A stretch of 64,000 nucleotides of DNA. Origin: BACL14 sp965656355 (GTDB lineage: Bacteria; Pseudomonadota; Gammaproteobacteria; Burkholderiales; Methylophilaceae). Under the pieces are notes generated by a model. That model was not told the origin of the DNA. It made no database searches and saw only the letters and a program-made list of their open reading frames with translations. The stretch covers positions 1-64,000 of the forward strand of contig CBFHKG010000004.1 of the NCBI GenBank assembly GCA_965656355.1, in the 5' to 3' direction. Each line of letters opens with the position of its first letter. Position 1 is the first letter of the stretch. The position numbers and the translations under genes are program-made. Below, piece after piece: positions 18,473 through 27,000 of this stretch.

Positions 18473-19924
18473 ATGTCAGACCAACTTATTAACATAGTCA
18501 AAAATCAATTTCTCGGATCTAAAAAAACGTGCCTTGTTATCGGCGATTTGATGTTAGATCAATATATTTTTGGAGATGTAGACCGTATATCTCCAGAGGC
18601 GCCTGTTCCTGTTATAAAAAAGAATAAGCACCATAATCTCATTGGTGGTGCAGGAAATGTAGCGCTCAACCTTCAAGGCTTAGGAATGAAGCCTTTACTA
18701 GTAGGTAATATTGGTAACGACGGCAATGGAAAAATACTCTCAAGTCTCATTAAAGAACATAGTTTATCAATAAAGGGGCTCATAAAAGAAAGTGGTCCTA
18801 CGACGACAAAGACAAGAATAATGGCCGGTCATCATCAAATTGCGAGGGTTGATGAGGAGCAAAAAAGTCATGGGCCAAGTGCAACAAATATTAAAAAAGT
18901 TATGCAGCATATAAGTTCAGATCTCTCGTGCATTGTCATTTCTGACTATAACAAAGGTTTTCTTTCAGCGCCTTTTTTAAAAAAAATTATTCAACAAGCT
19001 AATAGAAAAAAAATACCTGTATTAATTGATCCTAAAGGAAAAGATGTAGCCAAATATGCAGGGGCAACGCTTATTACTCCCAATAAAAAAGAGGCGATGG
19101 AGCTTACTGGCCTTACAAATTTTGATAAGGATTTACTTAATACGACCTTAAGAAAAATAAGCAAAAACTTTAATATTAAATCTATCGTAATGACACAAGG
19201 CAAAGATGGGATAAGTCATATTAAGTCAAACAAAATTATTACTTACCCAACCTCAATATCAAAGCAAGTTTATGATGTCTCTGGAGCGGGTGATACTGTA
19301 ATAGCCACTTTAGCTTGTGGTATTTCAACAAAACTTAATTTGTCAGATAGCTTTAAATTGGCTAACTTGGCTGCAGGCATTGTTATATCAAAATTAGGTA
19401 CTATTCCTATCAAGGGTGAGGAATTATTGGAGGAGATAGAAAGTAATTTTAACGGCCAAAAAAATAAAATATTTTCTTTGCGAGAATTATTACCAAAAAT
19501 TTCTGACTTAAGAGCAAAGGGACAAACGATTGGCTTCACTAATGGTTGCTTTGATATATTACATTCTGGTCATGTCACTTATCTTGAGAAGGCAAAATCT
19601 CAGGTTGACTATTTGATATTAGGTCTAAATTCAGACTCCTCAATCAAAACTATTAAAGGAAAAAATAGGCCTATTGTAGGTGAGGCTGATAGAGCTCGAG
19701 TTATATGTGCCCTTGAATCAATTGATGCAGTCATCATTTTTAAAGAATCTACTCCCATAAAACTTATCAAAGAGATTAAGCCTGATGTACTGATTAAAGG
19801 GAATGACTACACGCCTAAAAGTGTAGTTGGTGCAAATGAAATAAAAAAATGGAAAGGTAAACTCTATCTCGTACCACTTGTAGAAGGAAAGAGCAGCTCC
19901 AAAATAATTAGTAAGATGAAGTGA
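18473..19924 (+). CDS. hldE: Bifunctional heptose 7-phosphate kinase / heptose 1-phosphate adenylyltransferase HldE
   Basis: Carries out two steps in ADP-heptose synthesis. Residues 1-330 are a PfkB-type sugar kinase (GGAGNVALNL about 58-67, GAGDT 271-275). Residues about 350-483 are a nucleotidyltransferase with TNGCFDILHSGH (HxGH at 364-367). Both halves look intact, so the enzyme is the fused form (483 aa). It is the last gene of the hrcA-hemH-hldD-hldE run and converges on a HAD phosphatase gene across 6 bases. The phosphatase step GmhB is not obviously present here. Confidence 0.96.
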   Translation: MSDQLINIVKNQFLGSKKTCLVIGDLMLDQYIFGDVDRISPEAPVPVIKKNKHHNLIGGAGNVALNLQGLGMKPLLVGNIGNDGNGKILSSLIKEHSLSIKGLIKESGPTTTKTRIMAGHHQIARVDEEQKSHGPSATNIKKVMQHISSDLSCIVISDYNKGFLSAPFLKKIIQQANRKKIPVLIDPKGKDVAKYAGATLITPNKKEAMELTGLTNFDKDLLNTTLRKISKNFNIKSIVMTQGKDGISHIKSNKIITYPTSISKQVYDVSGAGDTVIATLACGISTKLNLSDSFKLANLAAGIVISKLGTIPIKGEELLEEIESNFNGQKNKIFSLRELLPKISDLRAKGQTIGFTNGCFDILHSGHVTYLEKAKSQVDYLILGLNSDSSIKTIKGKNRPIVGEADRARVICALESIDAVIIFKESTPIKLIKEIKPDVLIKGNDYTPKSVVGANEIKKWKGKLYLVPLVEGKSSSKIISKMK

Positions 19925-19930
19925 GTTTAA

Positions 19931-20584
19931 TTAAATAAGATCGTTAATTCGCTCAATAGTCCTGATTCCATTATCAGCACATATATGTTCCCAGCCAGAT
20001 AAGTCTGTCCAGCCAGAAACAAAGATAAAATCTAAATTATATTTTTGTGCAGTTTGAATGTCGTATAGAGAATCTCCCAAGAAAAGCGCTGGAGAAAAGT
20101 TAAGTTTTTTTTTCTGCAATTCTATTATTTCATGTTTTGATGCTGGGCTACCAAAAATACCTTCATCAAAAAAGTGGTCTATTTTTTTTTCCTTGAATAA
20201 ATGATTGAGCTCCTTTTCGTCACCACCGGAAGCAACCATCCATTTGCTACTTTTTGTCCTTTCTCGCAATTTAGAGAGTCCTTTTGCTATTTCACATTCA
20301 TTTAGCAATTTTAATACTTGTGTATTTAAAGCTTTCAAGAGTTCATTCATTGCTTCTTCAGAAACTTCTCGATGCATTATCTCTGATAAGAAATATTTAA
20401 ATTTTATATGTCTCGAAATGCCTGTTAATTCAATATGATGGTCAACTAATGCTTGTGCTTGTTGCTCACTTGCACCAAATTCAATTGCTGCATTTCTGTA
20501 TGCTTCAATTTTTTGAAAATTTGAATTAAGAATGACGCCATCACAATCAAAAATAATAGTCTCGTATTTTTTTAACTCAATCAT
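19931..20584 (-). CDS. HAD-superfamily phosphatase
   Basis: A 217-aa haloacid-dehalogenase-fold hydrolase. Motif I is IIFDCDGVILNS, motif II is in the MVASGGDE region, and motif IV is LFLGDSLYDIQTA. An alpha-helical cap lies between motifs I and II. It resembles phosphoglycolate-phosphatase-like members, but the substrate cannot be read from sequence. It lies 11 bases downstream of eda on the same strand, so a sugar-phosphate substrate is possible. A link to heptose synthesis (the converging hldE) is also conceivable but unsupported. Confidence 0.75.
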   Translation of the reverse strand: MIELKKYETIIFDCDGVILNSNFQKIEAYRNAAIEFGASEQQAQALVDHHIELTGISRHIKFKYFLSEIMHREVSEEAMNELLKALNTQVLKLLNECEIAKGLSKLRERTKSSKWMVASGGDEKELNHLFKEKKIDHFFDEGIFGSPASKHEIIELQKKKLNFSPALFLGDSLYDIQTAQKYNLDFIFVSGWTDLSGWEHICADNGIRTIERINDLI

Positions 20585-20595
20585 ATCGTTAAAAT

Positions 20596-21213
20596 TTAGA
20601 TTGATGAGGCCTCTTTAGCAAGCTTTGTAATTTCACCCCATTGTTTGTTTTGAATTAGATCTTTTGGAGTAAGCCATGTCCCGCCGCATACAGGCACATT
20701 AGGCAAGGCTAGGAAATCTTTTGCTGTTTTTATGGTAATGCCTCCGGTTGGGCAGAATGAAATATCAGCAAATGGGCCTGCAAACCCTTTTAATAAATTA
20801 ATGCCGCCTACGGCAACAGCAGGAAATAATTTTAGAAAATCAAAACCATCAGCATTCGCTTTCATTACTTCACTACCAGTTGAAACACCCGGTAGCAAAG
20901 GGAGATCAACATCCTTGCATGTTTGGCCAATATCAAAAGTGTAACCCGGACTTACGGCAAACTGGCTTCCAGCTAACTTTGCATTAGTAACGTCTGCTTG
21001 CGTCCTAATTGTCCCAGCACCAATAACGGCCTCAGGTACTTTTGTTGCGATCTCTTCAATAACTTGCAATGCACATTGTGATCTTAAAGTAACCTCTAAC
21101 ACTTTTACACCACCTTCAATCAAGCTTGATGCTACTGGAACCGCATCCTCAACACGATCGATGACAATAACTGGAATGACAGGGCCAAATTTAGCTAATT
21201 CGATTGTTTTCAT
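20596..21213 (-). CDS. eda: 2-dehydro-3-deoxy-phosphogluconate (KDPG) aldolase
   Basis: Cleaves KDPG to pyruvate and glyceraldehyde-3-phosphate. The class I aldolase has the catalytic Glu in VLEVTLRS (E40) and the Schiff-base Lys in DFLKLFPA (K128). Length is 205 aa. It follows edd by 25 bases, so both Entner-Doudoroff enzymes are encoded together. In obligate methylotrophs with the ribulose-monophosphate cycle this pair forms the cleavage branch; that role here is inference. Confidence 0.97.
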   Translation of the reverse strand: MKTIELAKFGPVIPVIVIDRVEDAVPVASSLIEGGVKVLEVTLRSQCALQVIEEIATKVPEAVIGAGTIRTQADVTNAKLAGSQFAVSPGYTFDIGQTCKDVDLPLLPGVSTGSEVMKANADGFDFLKLFPAVAVGGINLLKGFAGPFADISFCPTGGITIKTAKDFLALPNVPVCGGTWLTPKDLIQNKQWGEITKLAKEASSI

Positions 21214-21238
21214 TTAATTTTTTCTTCTTTTAATTTAT

Positions 21239-23053
21239 TTAACTTATCCATGTGATGGCACCCTCTTCTGCTGACAATACGTTATTTCGCATACTAGCAA
21301 AAAGCTCCCGTCCCATCCCATGACCATTATTAATTTTTTGAGAATCGGTCATCTTCTGTGTTTCTCTTTCAAGCCACTCTTCCTCATCTACTAAAACATT
21401 TAAAGATCCAACAGTCGCGTTAAGTCTTATCATGTCTCCCTCTCTAATTTTGCTTATAGCCCCACCTGCTGCACCCTCAGGACTTAAATGAATTGCTGCT
21501 GGTATTTTTCCTGATGCGCCACTCATACGACCATCAGTCACTATGCCCACCGTAAATCCCATATTTTGTATTACAGATAAAGGTGGAGTGAGTTTATGCA
21601 ATTCAGGCATTCCGTTTGCTTTTGGGCCTTGAAAACGAACTACTGCTATAAAATCTTTTTCTAATTTTCCTTCATCAAAGGCTTTGAGCAAATCTTCTTG
21701 CCCATTAAACACCATAGCAGGTGCCTCAATTATATGTTTTTCTTCAGGTACCGCAGAAATTTTAATGACGGACCTTCCTAAATTGCCTTTTAGAAGCCTT
21801 AGGCCGCCTGATTCATTGAAAGGATTATCAGCTTTTCTTACTATAGATTCATCAACACTCTCAGATAATAGCTCAGTCCAAACTAATTTATCCTTCTTAA
21901 TTTCTGGTTGCTTCGCATATTCTCCGAGCCCACCCTTAGATACGGTAGCAACATCTGGATACATGCATCCAGCCTCAATTAACTCTCTAATAATAAATGC
22001 CGGTCCACCTGCGGCTTGAAATTCATTTACATCAGCTTTACCATTTGGATAAACACTTGCAAGTAAGGGTACAGATTTCGCTAAATTATGAAAATCTGTC
22101 CAATCAATAATAATGCCAGCTGCTCTTGCTATCGCTACCCAATGAATCAAGTGGTTTGTAGACCCACCTGTAGCCAGTAGGGCCGCCATAGCATTAATAA
22201 TCACTTTTTCATCGACTAATTCTCCAACAGGAATGGTGTCTTTCTTGATGTTTTGAACAAGGAGTTTAACGGCTTCGTCTGTTAAAAGAGACCTAATACC
22301 ATCATGAGGATGAACAAATGCTGCACCGGGTACATGAAGGCCCATTGCCTCCATCAACATTTGATTGCTATTAGCTGTGCCATAAAACGTACATGTTCCT
22401 TCACCATGATATGCTGCAGACTCTGATGCTAATAACTCCTCTCTCCCTACTAGGCCTTGCGCATATTTCTCTCTGACTTTTGATTTTGTTGTATTGTCTA
22501 TACCCGTTGACATTGGGCCTGCTGGAACAAATACCGTTGGTAAGTGGCCAAAATGTAATGCAGAAATTAAAAGTCCTGGCACAATTTTGTCACAGATTCC
22601 AAGCATTAAAACACCATCAAAAACGTCATGAGATAAACCAATCGAGGAGGACATTGCTATCGTATCTCTTGAAAAAAGACTGAGCTCCATTCCAGGTTCA
22701 CCTTGTGTGACGCCGTCACACATTGCAGGAACTCCGGATGCAACTTGTGCTGTCGCTCCATAATTTGCTGCAACATTCCTTATTATTTTAGGATAGTCTT
22801 CATAGGGCTTGTGCGCAGACAACATGTCGTTGTAAGCGGTCACGATTCCTAAATTAGGTTTTTTTTCTTCAACAATTTTTAATTTATCATTTTTAGGTAA
22901 GGCAGCGATGGCATGAGCAACATTTGCACAACCCATTCTGTCAGCTCCTCTAGTTCTACTTTGCATATCTTTCACACGTTGCAAATAAGAGGATCTAGTC
23001 GGTTTACTCTTTTCTATGATTCGCTCTGTGATTTCAATAATTGATTGTTTCAT
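21239..23053 (-). CDS. edd: 6-phosphogluconate dehydratase Edd
   Basis: Iron-sulfur dehydratase converting 6-phosphogluconate to KDPG. The 604-aa IlvD/Edd-family protein contains MCDGVTQGEPGM, GICDKIVPG (Cys 154) and GTCTFYGTANSNQ (Cys 221), the last two at the positions of the 4Fe-4S ligands in E. coli Edd. It also has GRMSGASGKIPAAIH. The Edd rather than IlvD identity follows from the N-terminal SRTRGADRMGCANVAH and the linked eda. It is transcribed away from grpE, with a plausible sigma-70 promoter at 23082-23111. Confidence 0.97.
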   Translation of the reverse strand: MKQSIIEITERIIEKSKPTRSSYLQRVKDMQSRTRGADRMGCANVAHAIAALPKNDKLKIVEEKKPNLGIVTAYNDMLSAHKPYEDYPKIIRNVAANYGATAQVASGVPAMCDGVTQGEPGMELSLFSRDTIAMSSSIGLSHDVFDGVLMLGICDKIVPGLLISALHFGHLPTVFVPAGPMSTGIDNTTKSKVREKYAQGLVGREELLASESAAYHGEGTCTFYGTANSNQMLMEAMGLHVPGAAFVHPHDGIRSLLTDEAVKLLVQNIKKDTIPVGELVDEKVIINAMAALLATGGSTNHLIHWVAIARAAGIIIDWTDFHNLAKSVPLLASVYPNGKADVNEFQAAGGPAFIIRELIEAGCMYPDVATVSKGGLGEYAKQPEIKKDKLVWTELLSESVDESIVRKADNPFNESGGLRLLKGNLGRSVIKISAVPEEKHIIEAPAMVFNGQEDLLKAFDEGKLEKDFIAVVRFQGPKANGMPELHKLTPPLSVIQNMGFTVGIVTDGRMSGASGKIPAAIHLSPEGAAGGAISKIREGDMIRLNATVGSLNVLVDEEEWLERETQKMTDSQKINNGHGMGRELFASMRNNVLSAEEGAITWIS

Positions 23054-23081
23054 TTTTTAACTTATTAGTTGTTAGCCGACC

Positions 23082-23111
23082 ATTATCAAGTAAATAATAT
23101 AGTTAAGTCAA
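23082..23111 (-). promoter_or_regulatory. Sigma-70-type promoter for edd-eda
   Basis: On the minus strand TTGACT (23106-23111) and GATAAT (23082-23087) are separated by 18 bases, each matching five of six consensus positions. It leaves a leader of about 20-25 bases before the edd ATG. The spacing is one base longer than optimal. Confidence 0.5.
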
Positions 23112-23148
23112 ATGACATTTAAAAAAAAATAAATTATGCAATTTTCAT

Positions 23149-23176
23149 CTTGAATTTTTAAAAATTGTCCCAATAT
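23149..23176 (+). promoter_or_regulatory. Sigma-32 (heat-shock) promoter for grpE
   Basis: CTTGAAT (23149-23155) and CCCAATAT (23169-23176) are 13 bases apart, against the sigma-32 consensus CTTGAAA-N11-16-CCCCATNT. It lies 45 bases before the grpE ATG. The same -10 octamer with the same spacing recurs before dnaK, which supports the call. Confidence 0.75.
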
Positions 23177-23220
23177 AAATTTAGTTATTAATTAAATTAA
23201 ATGAAATAAAAAAATATTTT

Positions 23221-23766
23221 ATGAGTAAATCACAAAAAAAAACCACAACTAAACAAAGTAAAGAAGACAAACAAAAAGATATTGAGACACAAGAAGTATC
23301 AAATGAAAATGATCAAACAGAATCCTTAGATGATTTAAAAGCAAAAATTACTGAACTTGAAGGTGCTGTTTTATACGCTAAAGCTGAAACTGAAAATTTT
23401 CGCAAAAGATCAATTGATGAGATGGATAAGACTAGAAAATACGCCATTGAAAATTTTGCCTCTGAAATTTTACTTGTTAAAGACAGTCTGGATGCTTCGT
23501 TAATGGTGGATGAATCATCATTAGAAAATTATAAAGAGGGTATGGAACTCACTTCAAAACAATTAACTAGCGTTTTTGAAAAACTTAACATCAAAGAGAT
23601 TGACCCAAAGGGAGAAGTTTTTGATCCAAACTTTCATGAAGCGATGACAATGGTTGAGTCAGATCAAGATGCAAACACTGTTATTTCAGTAATGCAAAAA
23701 GGATACACCCTTAACGAGAGAGTACTCAGACCAGCCCTTGTTACGGTCGCAAAAGAAAAGAATTAA
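23221..23766 (+). CDS. grpE: Nucleotide exchange factor GrpE
   Basis: Releases ADP from DnaK. The 181-aa protein has a charged, disordered N-terminus, a long helical coiled-coil region (AKAETENFRKRSIDEMDK, about 54-71) and the C-terminal beta domain signature FDPNFHEAMTMV with the closing GYTLNERVLRPALVTV. The leader is very AT-rich and no strong Shine-Dalgarno is visible. It is the first gene of grpE-dnaK-dnaJ, behind a sigma-32-type promoter. Confidence 0.97.
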   Translation: MSKSQKKTTTKQSKEDKQKDIETQEVSNENDQTESLDDLKAKITELEGAVLYAKAETENFRKRSIDEMDKTRKYAIENFASEILLVKDSLDASLMVDESSLENYKEGMELTSKQLTSVFEKLNIKEIDPKGEVFDPNFHEAMTMVESDQDANTVISVMQKGYTLNERVLRPALVTVAKEKN

Positions 23767-23774
23767 CTTGGAGA

Positions 23775-23802
23775 GTTGAAATTAATACAAATGACCCAAT
23801 AT
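23775..23802 (+). promoter_or_regulatory. Second sigma-32 promoter, for dnaK
   Basis: GTTGAAA (23775-23781), 13 bases, then CCCAATAT (23795-23802). The -10 element is identical to that of the grpE promoter. It begins 8 bases after the grpE stop and 82 bases before the dnaK ATG, so dnaK can be transcribed apart from grpE. Confidence 0.7.
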
Positions 23803-23856
23803 ATTAAATTATAAAGCGTCAACTTAAACTAATAAAAAAATAGGAAAAATAAGAAT

Positions 23857-25815
23857 ATGGGAAAAATAATTGGAATTGACTTAGGAACAACAAACTCTTG
23901 TGTTTCAGTGATGGAAGGTGGAAAACCTAAGGTTATAGAAAACTCAGAAGGAACAAGAACAACGCCTTCAGTTGTTGGCTATCAAGATAATGGTGAATCT
24001 CTGGTTGGAGCCCCTGCAAAACGTCAAGCGGTCACCAATCCTAAAGATACAGTCTATGCTGTAAAGAGATTGATTGGAAGAAAGTTCGAGGAAGATGAGG
24101 TACAAAAGGATATTAAATTAATGCCCTATACCATTTCAAAAGCAGATAGTGGTGATGCGTGGGTAGAAATTAAAGGCGATAAAAAAGCACCGCCTCAAAT
24201 ATCAGCTGAAATTTTGCGAAAAATGAAACAAACGGCCGAAGATTATCTTGGTGAGACTGTAACTGAAGCAGTAATTACAGTTCCTGCCTACTTTAACGAT
24301 AGCCAAAGGCAGGCAACAAAAGATGCAGGAAAAATTGCTGGCTTAGATGTAAAACGTATTATTAATGAACCTACAGCAGCAGCACTAGCATTCGGTATGG
24401 ATAAAAAAGAAGGAGACAGAAAGATAGCCGTTTACGATTTAGGTGGTGGTACTTTTGACGTCTCTATTATTGAAATTTCAAGTGTTGACGGTGAACATCA
24501 ATTTGAAGTGTTATCTACCAATGGAGATACTTTCCTGGGTGGAGAGGACTTTGATAATCGAATTATCGAGCACTTAGCTGAAATTTTTGAAAAAGAAAAT
24601 GGCGTAGACTTAACTAAGGATATGCTTGCTAAACAAAGACTAAAGGAAGCTGCTGAAAAATCAAAAATTGAGTTATCAAGTAGCACTCAAACTGAGGTTA
24701 ATCTTCCATACATAACTGCCGATGCATCAGGGCCTAAGCATTTAGTTGTAAAATTAACTCGCGCAAAACTTGAATCCCTTGTTGCAGATTTAATTGATAG
24801 AACTGTTGAGCCTTGCCAAACTGCGATGAAGGATGCAGGAGTAAGTAATGGTGATATTTCAGATGTAATTCTTGTTGGTGGGCAAACAAGAATGCCGAAG
24901 GTTCAAGATAAGGTTAAAGAAATCTTTGGCGTAGAAGCCCGAAAAGACGTAAACCCAGATGAAGCTGTTGCGGTTGGTGCGTCTATTCAAGCAGGCGTGA
25001 TGCAAGGTGATGTTAAGGATGTATTATTACTTGATGTGACACCGCTTAGCTTAGGAATTGAAACTCTAGGGTCTGTTTCAACTAAACTAATTAAGAAAAA
25101 CACAACGATCCCAACAAAGGCATCTCAAGTTTTTTCTACAGCTGAAGATAACCAAAGCGCTGTCACCATTCATGTACTTCAAGGTGAGCGTGAAATGGCG
25201 TCCGGAAATAAAAGTCTTGGTCAGTTTAACTTAACAGATATACCTTCTGCGCCAAGAGGCACCCCTCAAATTGAGGTTACATTTGATATTGATGCAAACG
25301 GTATTCTGCATGTGAATGCTAAAGATAAAGCTACTGGCAAAGAAAATAAAATAACGATTAAAGCTAACGGTGGACTATCTGAAGAAGAAATTAAAAAAAT
25401 GGAAGAGGATGCTGAAAAGCATGCTGAAGAAGATCAAAAATTACGTGAGCTAGTTGATGTAAAAAATGCGGCAGAAGCAATGATTCATTCCGTTCAAAAA
25501 ACGATGACTGATCATAAAGATAAAGTCACCGATGATGAAAAGTCAAAAATTGAATCTGCTATCAAAGATCTTGAGGAGGCAGTTAAAACCGATAATAAGG
25601 AAGAAATTGAAGCGAAAAATAAAGTTTTAGCTGAGGCATCACAAAAACTTGGGGAAAAGGTGTATGCTGATCAACAAGCTCAGCAAGGTCAACCGCAAGG
25701 AAATGAAGCACAAGGCGGAGCAGAAGAGAAAACCGTCGATGCTGAAGTTGTTGATGCTGAGTTTGAAGAAGTTAAAGCAGAAGACAATAAAGAAGATAAG
25801 AAAGAAGAGAAATAA
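23857..25815 (+). CDS. dnaK: Molecular chaperone DnaK (Hsp70)
   Basis: ATP-dependent Hsp70 chaperone. The 652 aa start with the nucleotide-binding domain (IGIDLGTTNSCV, VYDLGGGTFDVSI, ILVGGQTRMPKVQ). The interdomain linker VLLLDVTPLSLGIET, the substrate-binding beta domain and the helical lid follow. The Gln/Gly-rich tail ends in an acidic VDAEVVDAEFEEV segment, which corresponds to the conserved EEV-like C-terminus plus an additional charged extension. It sits between grpE and dnaJ, with its own predicted heat-shock promoter and a hairpin behind it. Confidence 0.99.
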   Translation: MGKIIGIDLGTTNSCVSVMEGGKPKVIENSEGTRTTPSVVGYQDNGESLVGAPAKRQAVTNPKDTVYAVKRLIGRKFEEDEVQKDIKLMPYTISKADSGDAWVEIKGDKKAPPQISAEILRKMKQTAEDYLGETVTEAVITVPAYFNDSQRQATKDAGKIAGLDVKRIINEPTAAALAFGMDKKEGDRKIAVYDLGGGTFDVSIIEISSVDGEHQFEVLSTNGDTFLGGEDFDNRIIEHLAEIFEKENGVDLTKDMLAKQRLKEAAEKSKIELSSSTQTEVNLPYITADASGPKHLVVKLTRAKLESLVADLIDRTVEPCQTAMKDAGVSNGDISDVILVGGQTRMPKVQDKVKEIFGVEARKDVNPDEAVAVGASIQAGVMQGDVKDVLLLDVTPLSLGIETLGSVSTKLIKKNTTIPTKASQVFSTAEDNQSAVTIHVLQGEREMASGNKSLGQFNLTDIPSAPRGTPQIEVTFDIDANGILHVNAKDKATGKENKITIKANGGLSEEEIKKMEEDAEKHAEEDQKLRELVDVKNAAEAMIHSVQKTMTDHKDKVTDDEKSKIESAIKDLEEAVKTDNKEEIEAKNKVLAEASQKLGEKVYADQQAQQGQPQGNEAQGGAEEKTVDAEVVDAEFEEVKAEDNKEDKKEEK

Positions 25816-25828
25816 ATTAAACTCAAAT

Positions 25829-25857
25829 AGGACAATACTTTAAAAAAGTATTGTCCT
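25829..25857 (+). promoter_or_regulatory. Perfect 12-bp hairpin between dnaK and dnaJ
   Basis: AGGACAATACTT (25829-25840) pairs perfectly with AAGTATTGTCCT (25846-25857) around a TAAAA loop. It is followed by TTACTATTTT, a broken T-run. It could be a leaky terminator or a 3' stabiliser that lowers dnaJ relative to dnaK. It ends 10 bases before the dnaJ ATG, so it also covers the region where a Shine-Dalgarno would be. Confidence 0.7.
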
Positions 25858-25867
25858 TTACTATTTT

Positions 25868-26980
25868 ATGGCTAAAAAAGATTACTACGAAGTTCTTGGG
25901 TTAAGTCGTCAAGCGTCTGATGAAGAAATAAAAAAATCATTCAAAAAGCTTGCAATGAAATACCATCCAGACCGAAACCCCGATAACCCCAAAGCAGAAG
26001 ATAGCTTCAAGGAAGCGAAAGAGGCTTATGAGGTCCTATCTGATTCTAATAAAAGATCGGCTTATGATCAATTTGGTCATGCAGGTGTTGACCAGTCTGT
26101 TGGTGGAGGGGGTGCTCAAGGCTTTGGTGACTTTGGTGATGCTTTTGGAGATATTTTCGGAGATATTTTTGGAGGTAAACAAAGCCAAAGATCAAACGTA
26201 TATCGTGGTGCAGATCTTAGATACAACATGGAAATTTCATTAGAAAATGCCGCAAAAGGAACTGAGACAAAAATACGTGTTCCAGTATTATCAACCTGTA
26301 AATCATGTAACGGATCAGGCGCTAAAAAAGGAACAGAGCCAACAACATGTCAAAGATGTCAGGGGCATGGGCAAGTTCGAATGCAGCAGGGTTTCTTTTC
26401 TGTCCAACAGACATGTCCAGATTGTAATGGTACCGGCAAAACAATAAAGGACCCATGTCAAGATTGTAATGGCACTGGTCGTGTAAAAGAATCGAAAACG
26501 CTATCTGTCAAAATTCCTGCAGGTGTCGATGAAGGAGATAGAATTCGACTAAGCGGCGAGGGTGAAGCAGGTGTTAATGGTGGCCCATCAGGTGACCTAT
26601 ATGTAGTTATTAGTCTTAAGGAACATACTATTTTCCAACGAGATGGGGGTAATCTTCATTGTGAAATGCCCATTAGTTTTTCAACAGCAGCACTTGGGGG
26701 CGAAATAAAAATACCAACCTTGGATGGCACAGCCAAAATTAAAATCTCTCCAGAAACCCAAACAGGCTCTGTCTTTCGTTTACGTGGAAAAGGTATAAAG
26801 CCAGTCAGACAAAGTCAATACGGAGATTTACATTGCCACGTCGTAGTAGAGACGCCTGTGAAATTGAATGATAACCAGAAGAAGCTTCTAGAAGAGCTTG
26901 AAGCAATAAACCAAAAAGATAGTGATAAACATAGCCCAAGATCAAAAACTTGGCTGGACAAAGTTAAGGATTTTTTCTAG
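25868..26980 (+). CDS. dnaJ: Chaperone protein DnaJ (Hsp40)
   Basis: J-domain co-chaperone of DnaK. The 370-aa type I protein has the J domain with HPDRN (about 32-36) and a Gly/Phe-rich linker (about 73-105). Four zinc-finger repeats of CxxCxGxG type follow (CKSCNGSG, CQRCQGHG, CPDCNGTG, CQDCNGTG), then the two C-terminal beta domains. Length is normal. The stop TAG is part of a hairpin shared with the convergent gloA stop, 4 bases away. Confidence 0.99.
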   Translation: MAKKDYYEVLGLSRQASDEEIKKSFKKLAMKYHPDRNPDNPKAEDSFKEAKEAYEVLSDSNKRSAYDQFGHAGVDQSVGGGGAQGFGDFGDAFGDIFGDIFGGKQSQRSNVYRGADLRYNMEISLENAAKGTETKIRVPVLSTCKSCNGSGAKKGTEPTTCQRCQGHGQVRMQQGFFSVQQTCPDCNGTGKTIKDPCQDCNGTGRVKESKTLSVKIPAGVDEGDRIRLSGEGEAGVNGGPSGDLYVVISLKEHTIFQRDGGNLHCEMPISFSTAALGGEIKIPTLDGTAKIKISPETQTGSVFRLRGKGIKPVRQSQYGDLHCHVVVETPVKLNDNQKKLLEELEAINQKDSDKHSPRSKTWLDKVKDFF

Positions 26981-27000
26981 GGCTCTAGAATGTTCCTTTT
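26966..27000. terminator. Hairpin built from the dnaJ and gloA stop codons
   Basis: TTCTAG (26975-26980, ending dnaJ) pairs with CTAGAA (26985-26990, containing the reverse stop of gloA) around GGCT. An outer stem AAGGA/TCCTT (26966-26970 and 26994-26998) can form across small internal loops. It is followed by T-rich sequence on the plus strand, so it could act as a compact terminator for dnaJ. The reverse strand has no good T-run. Confidence 0.5.
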
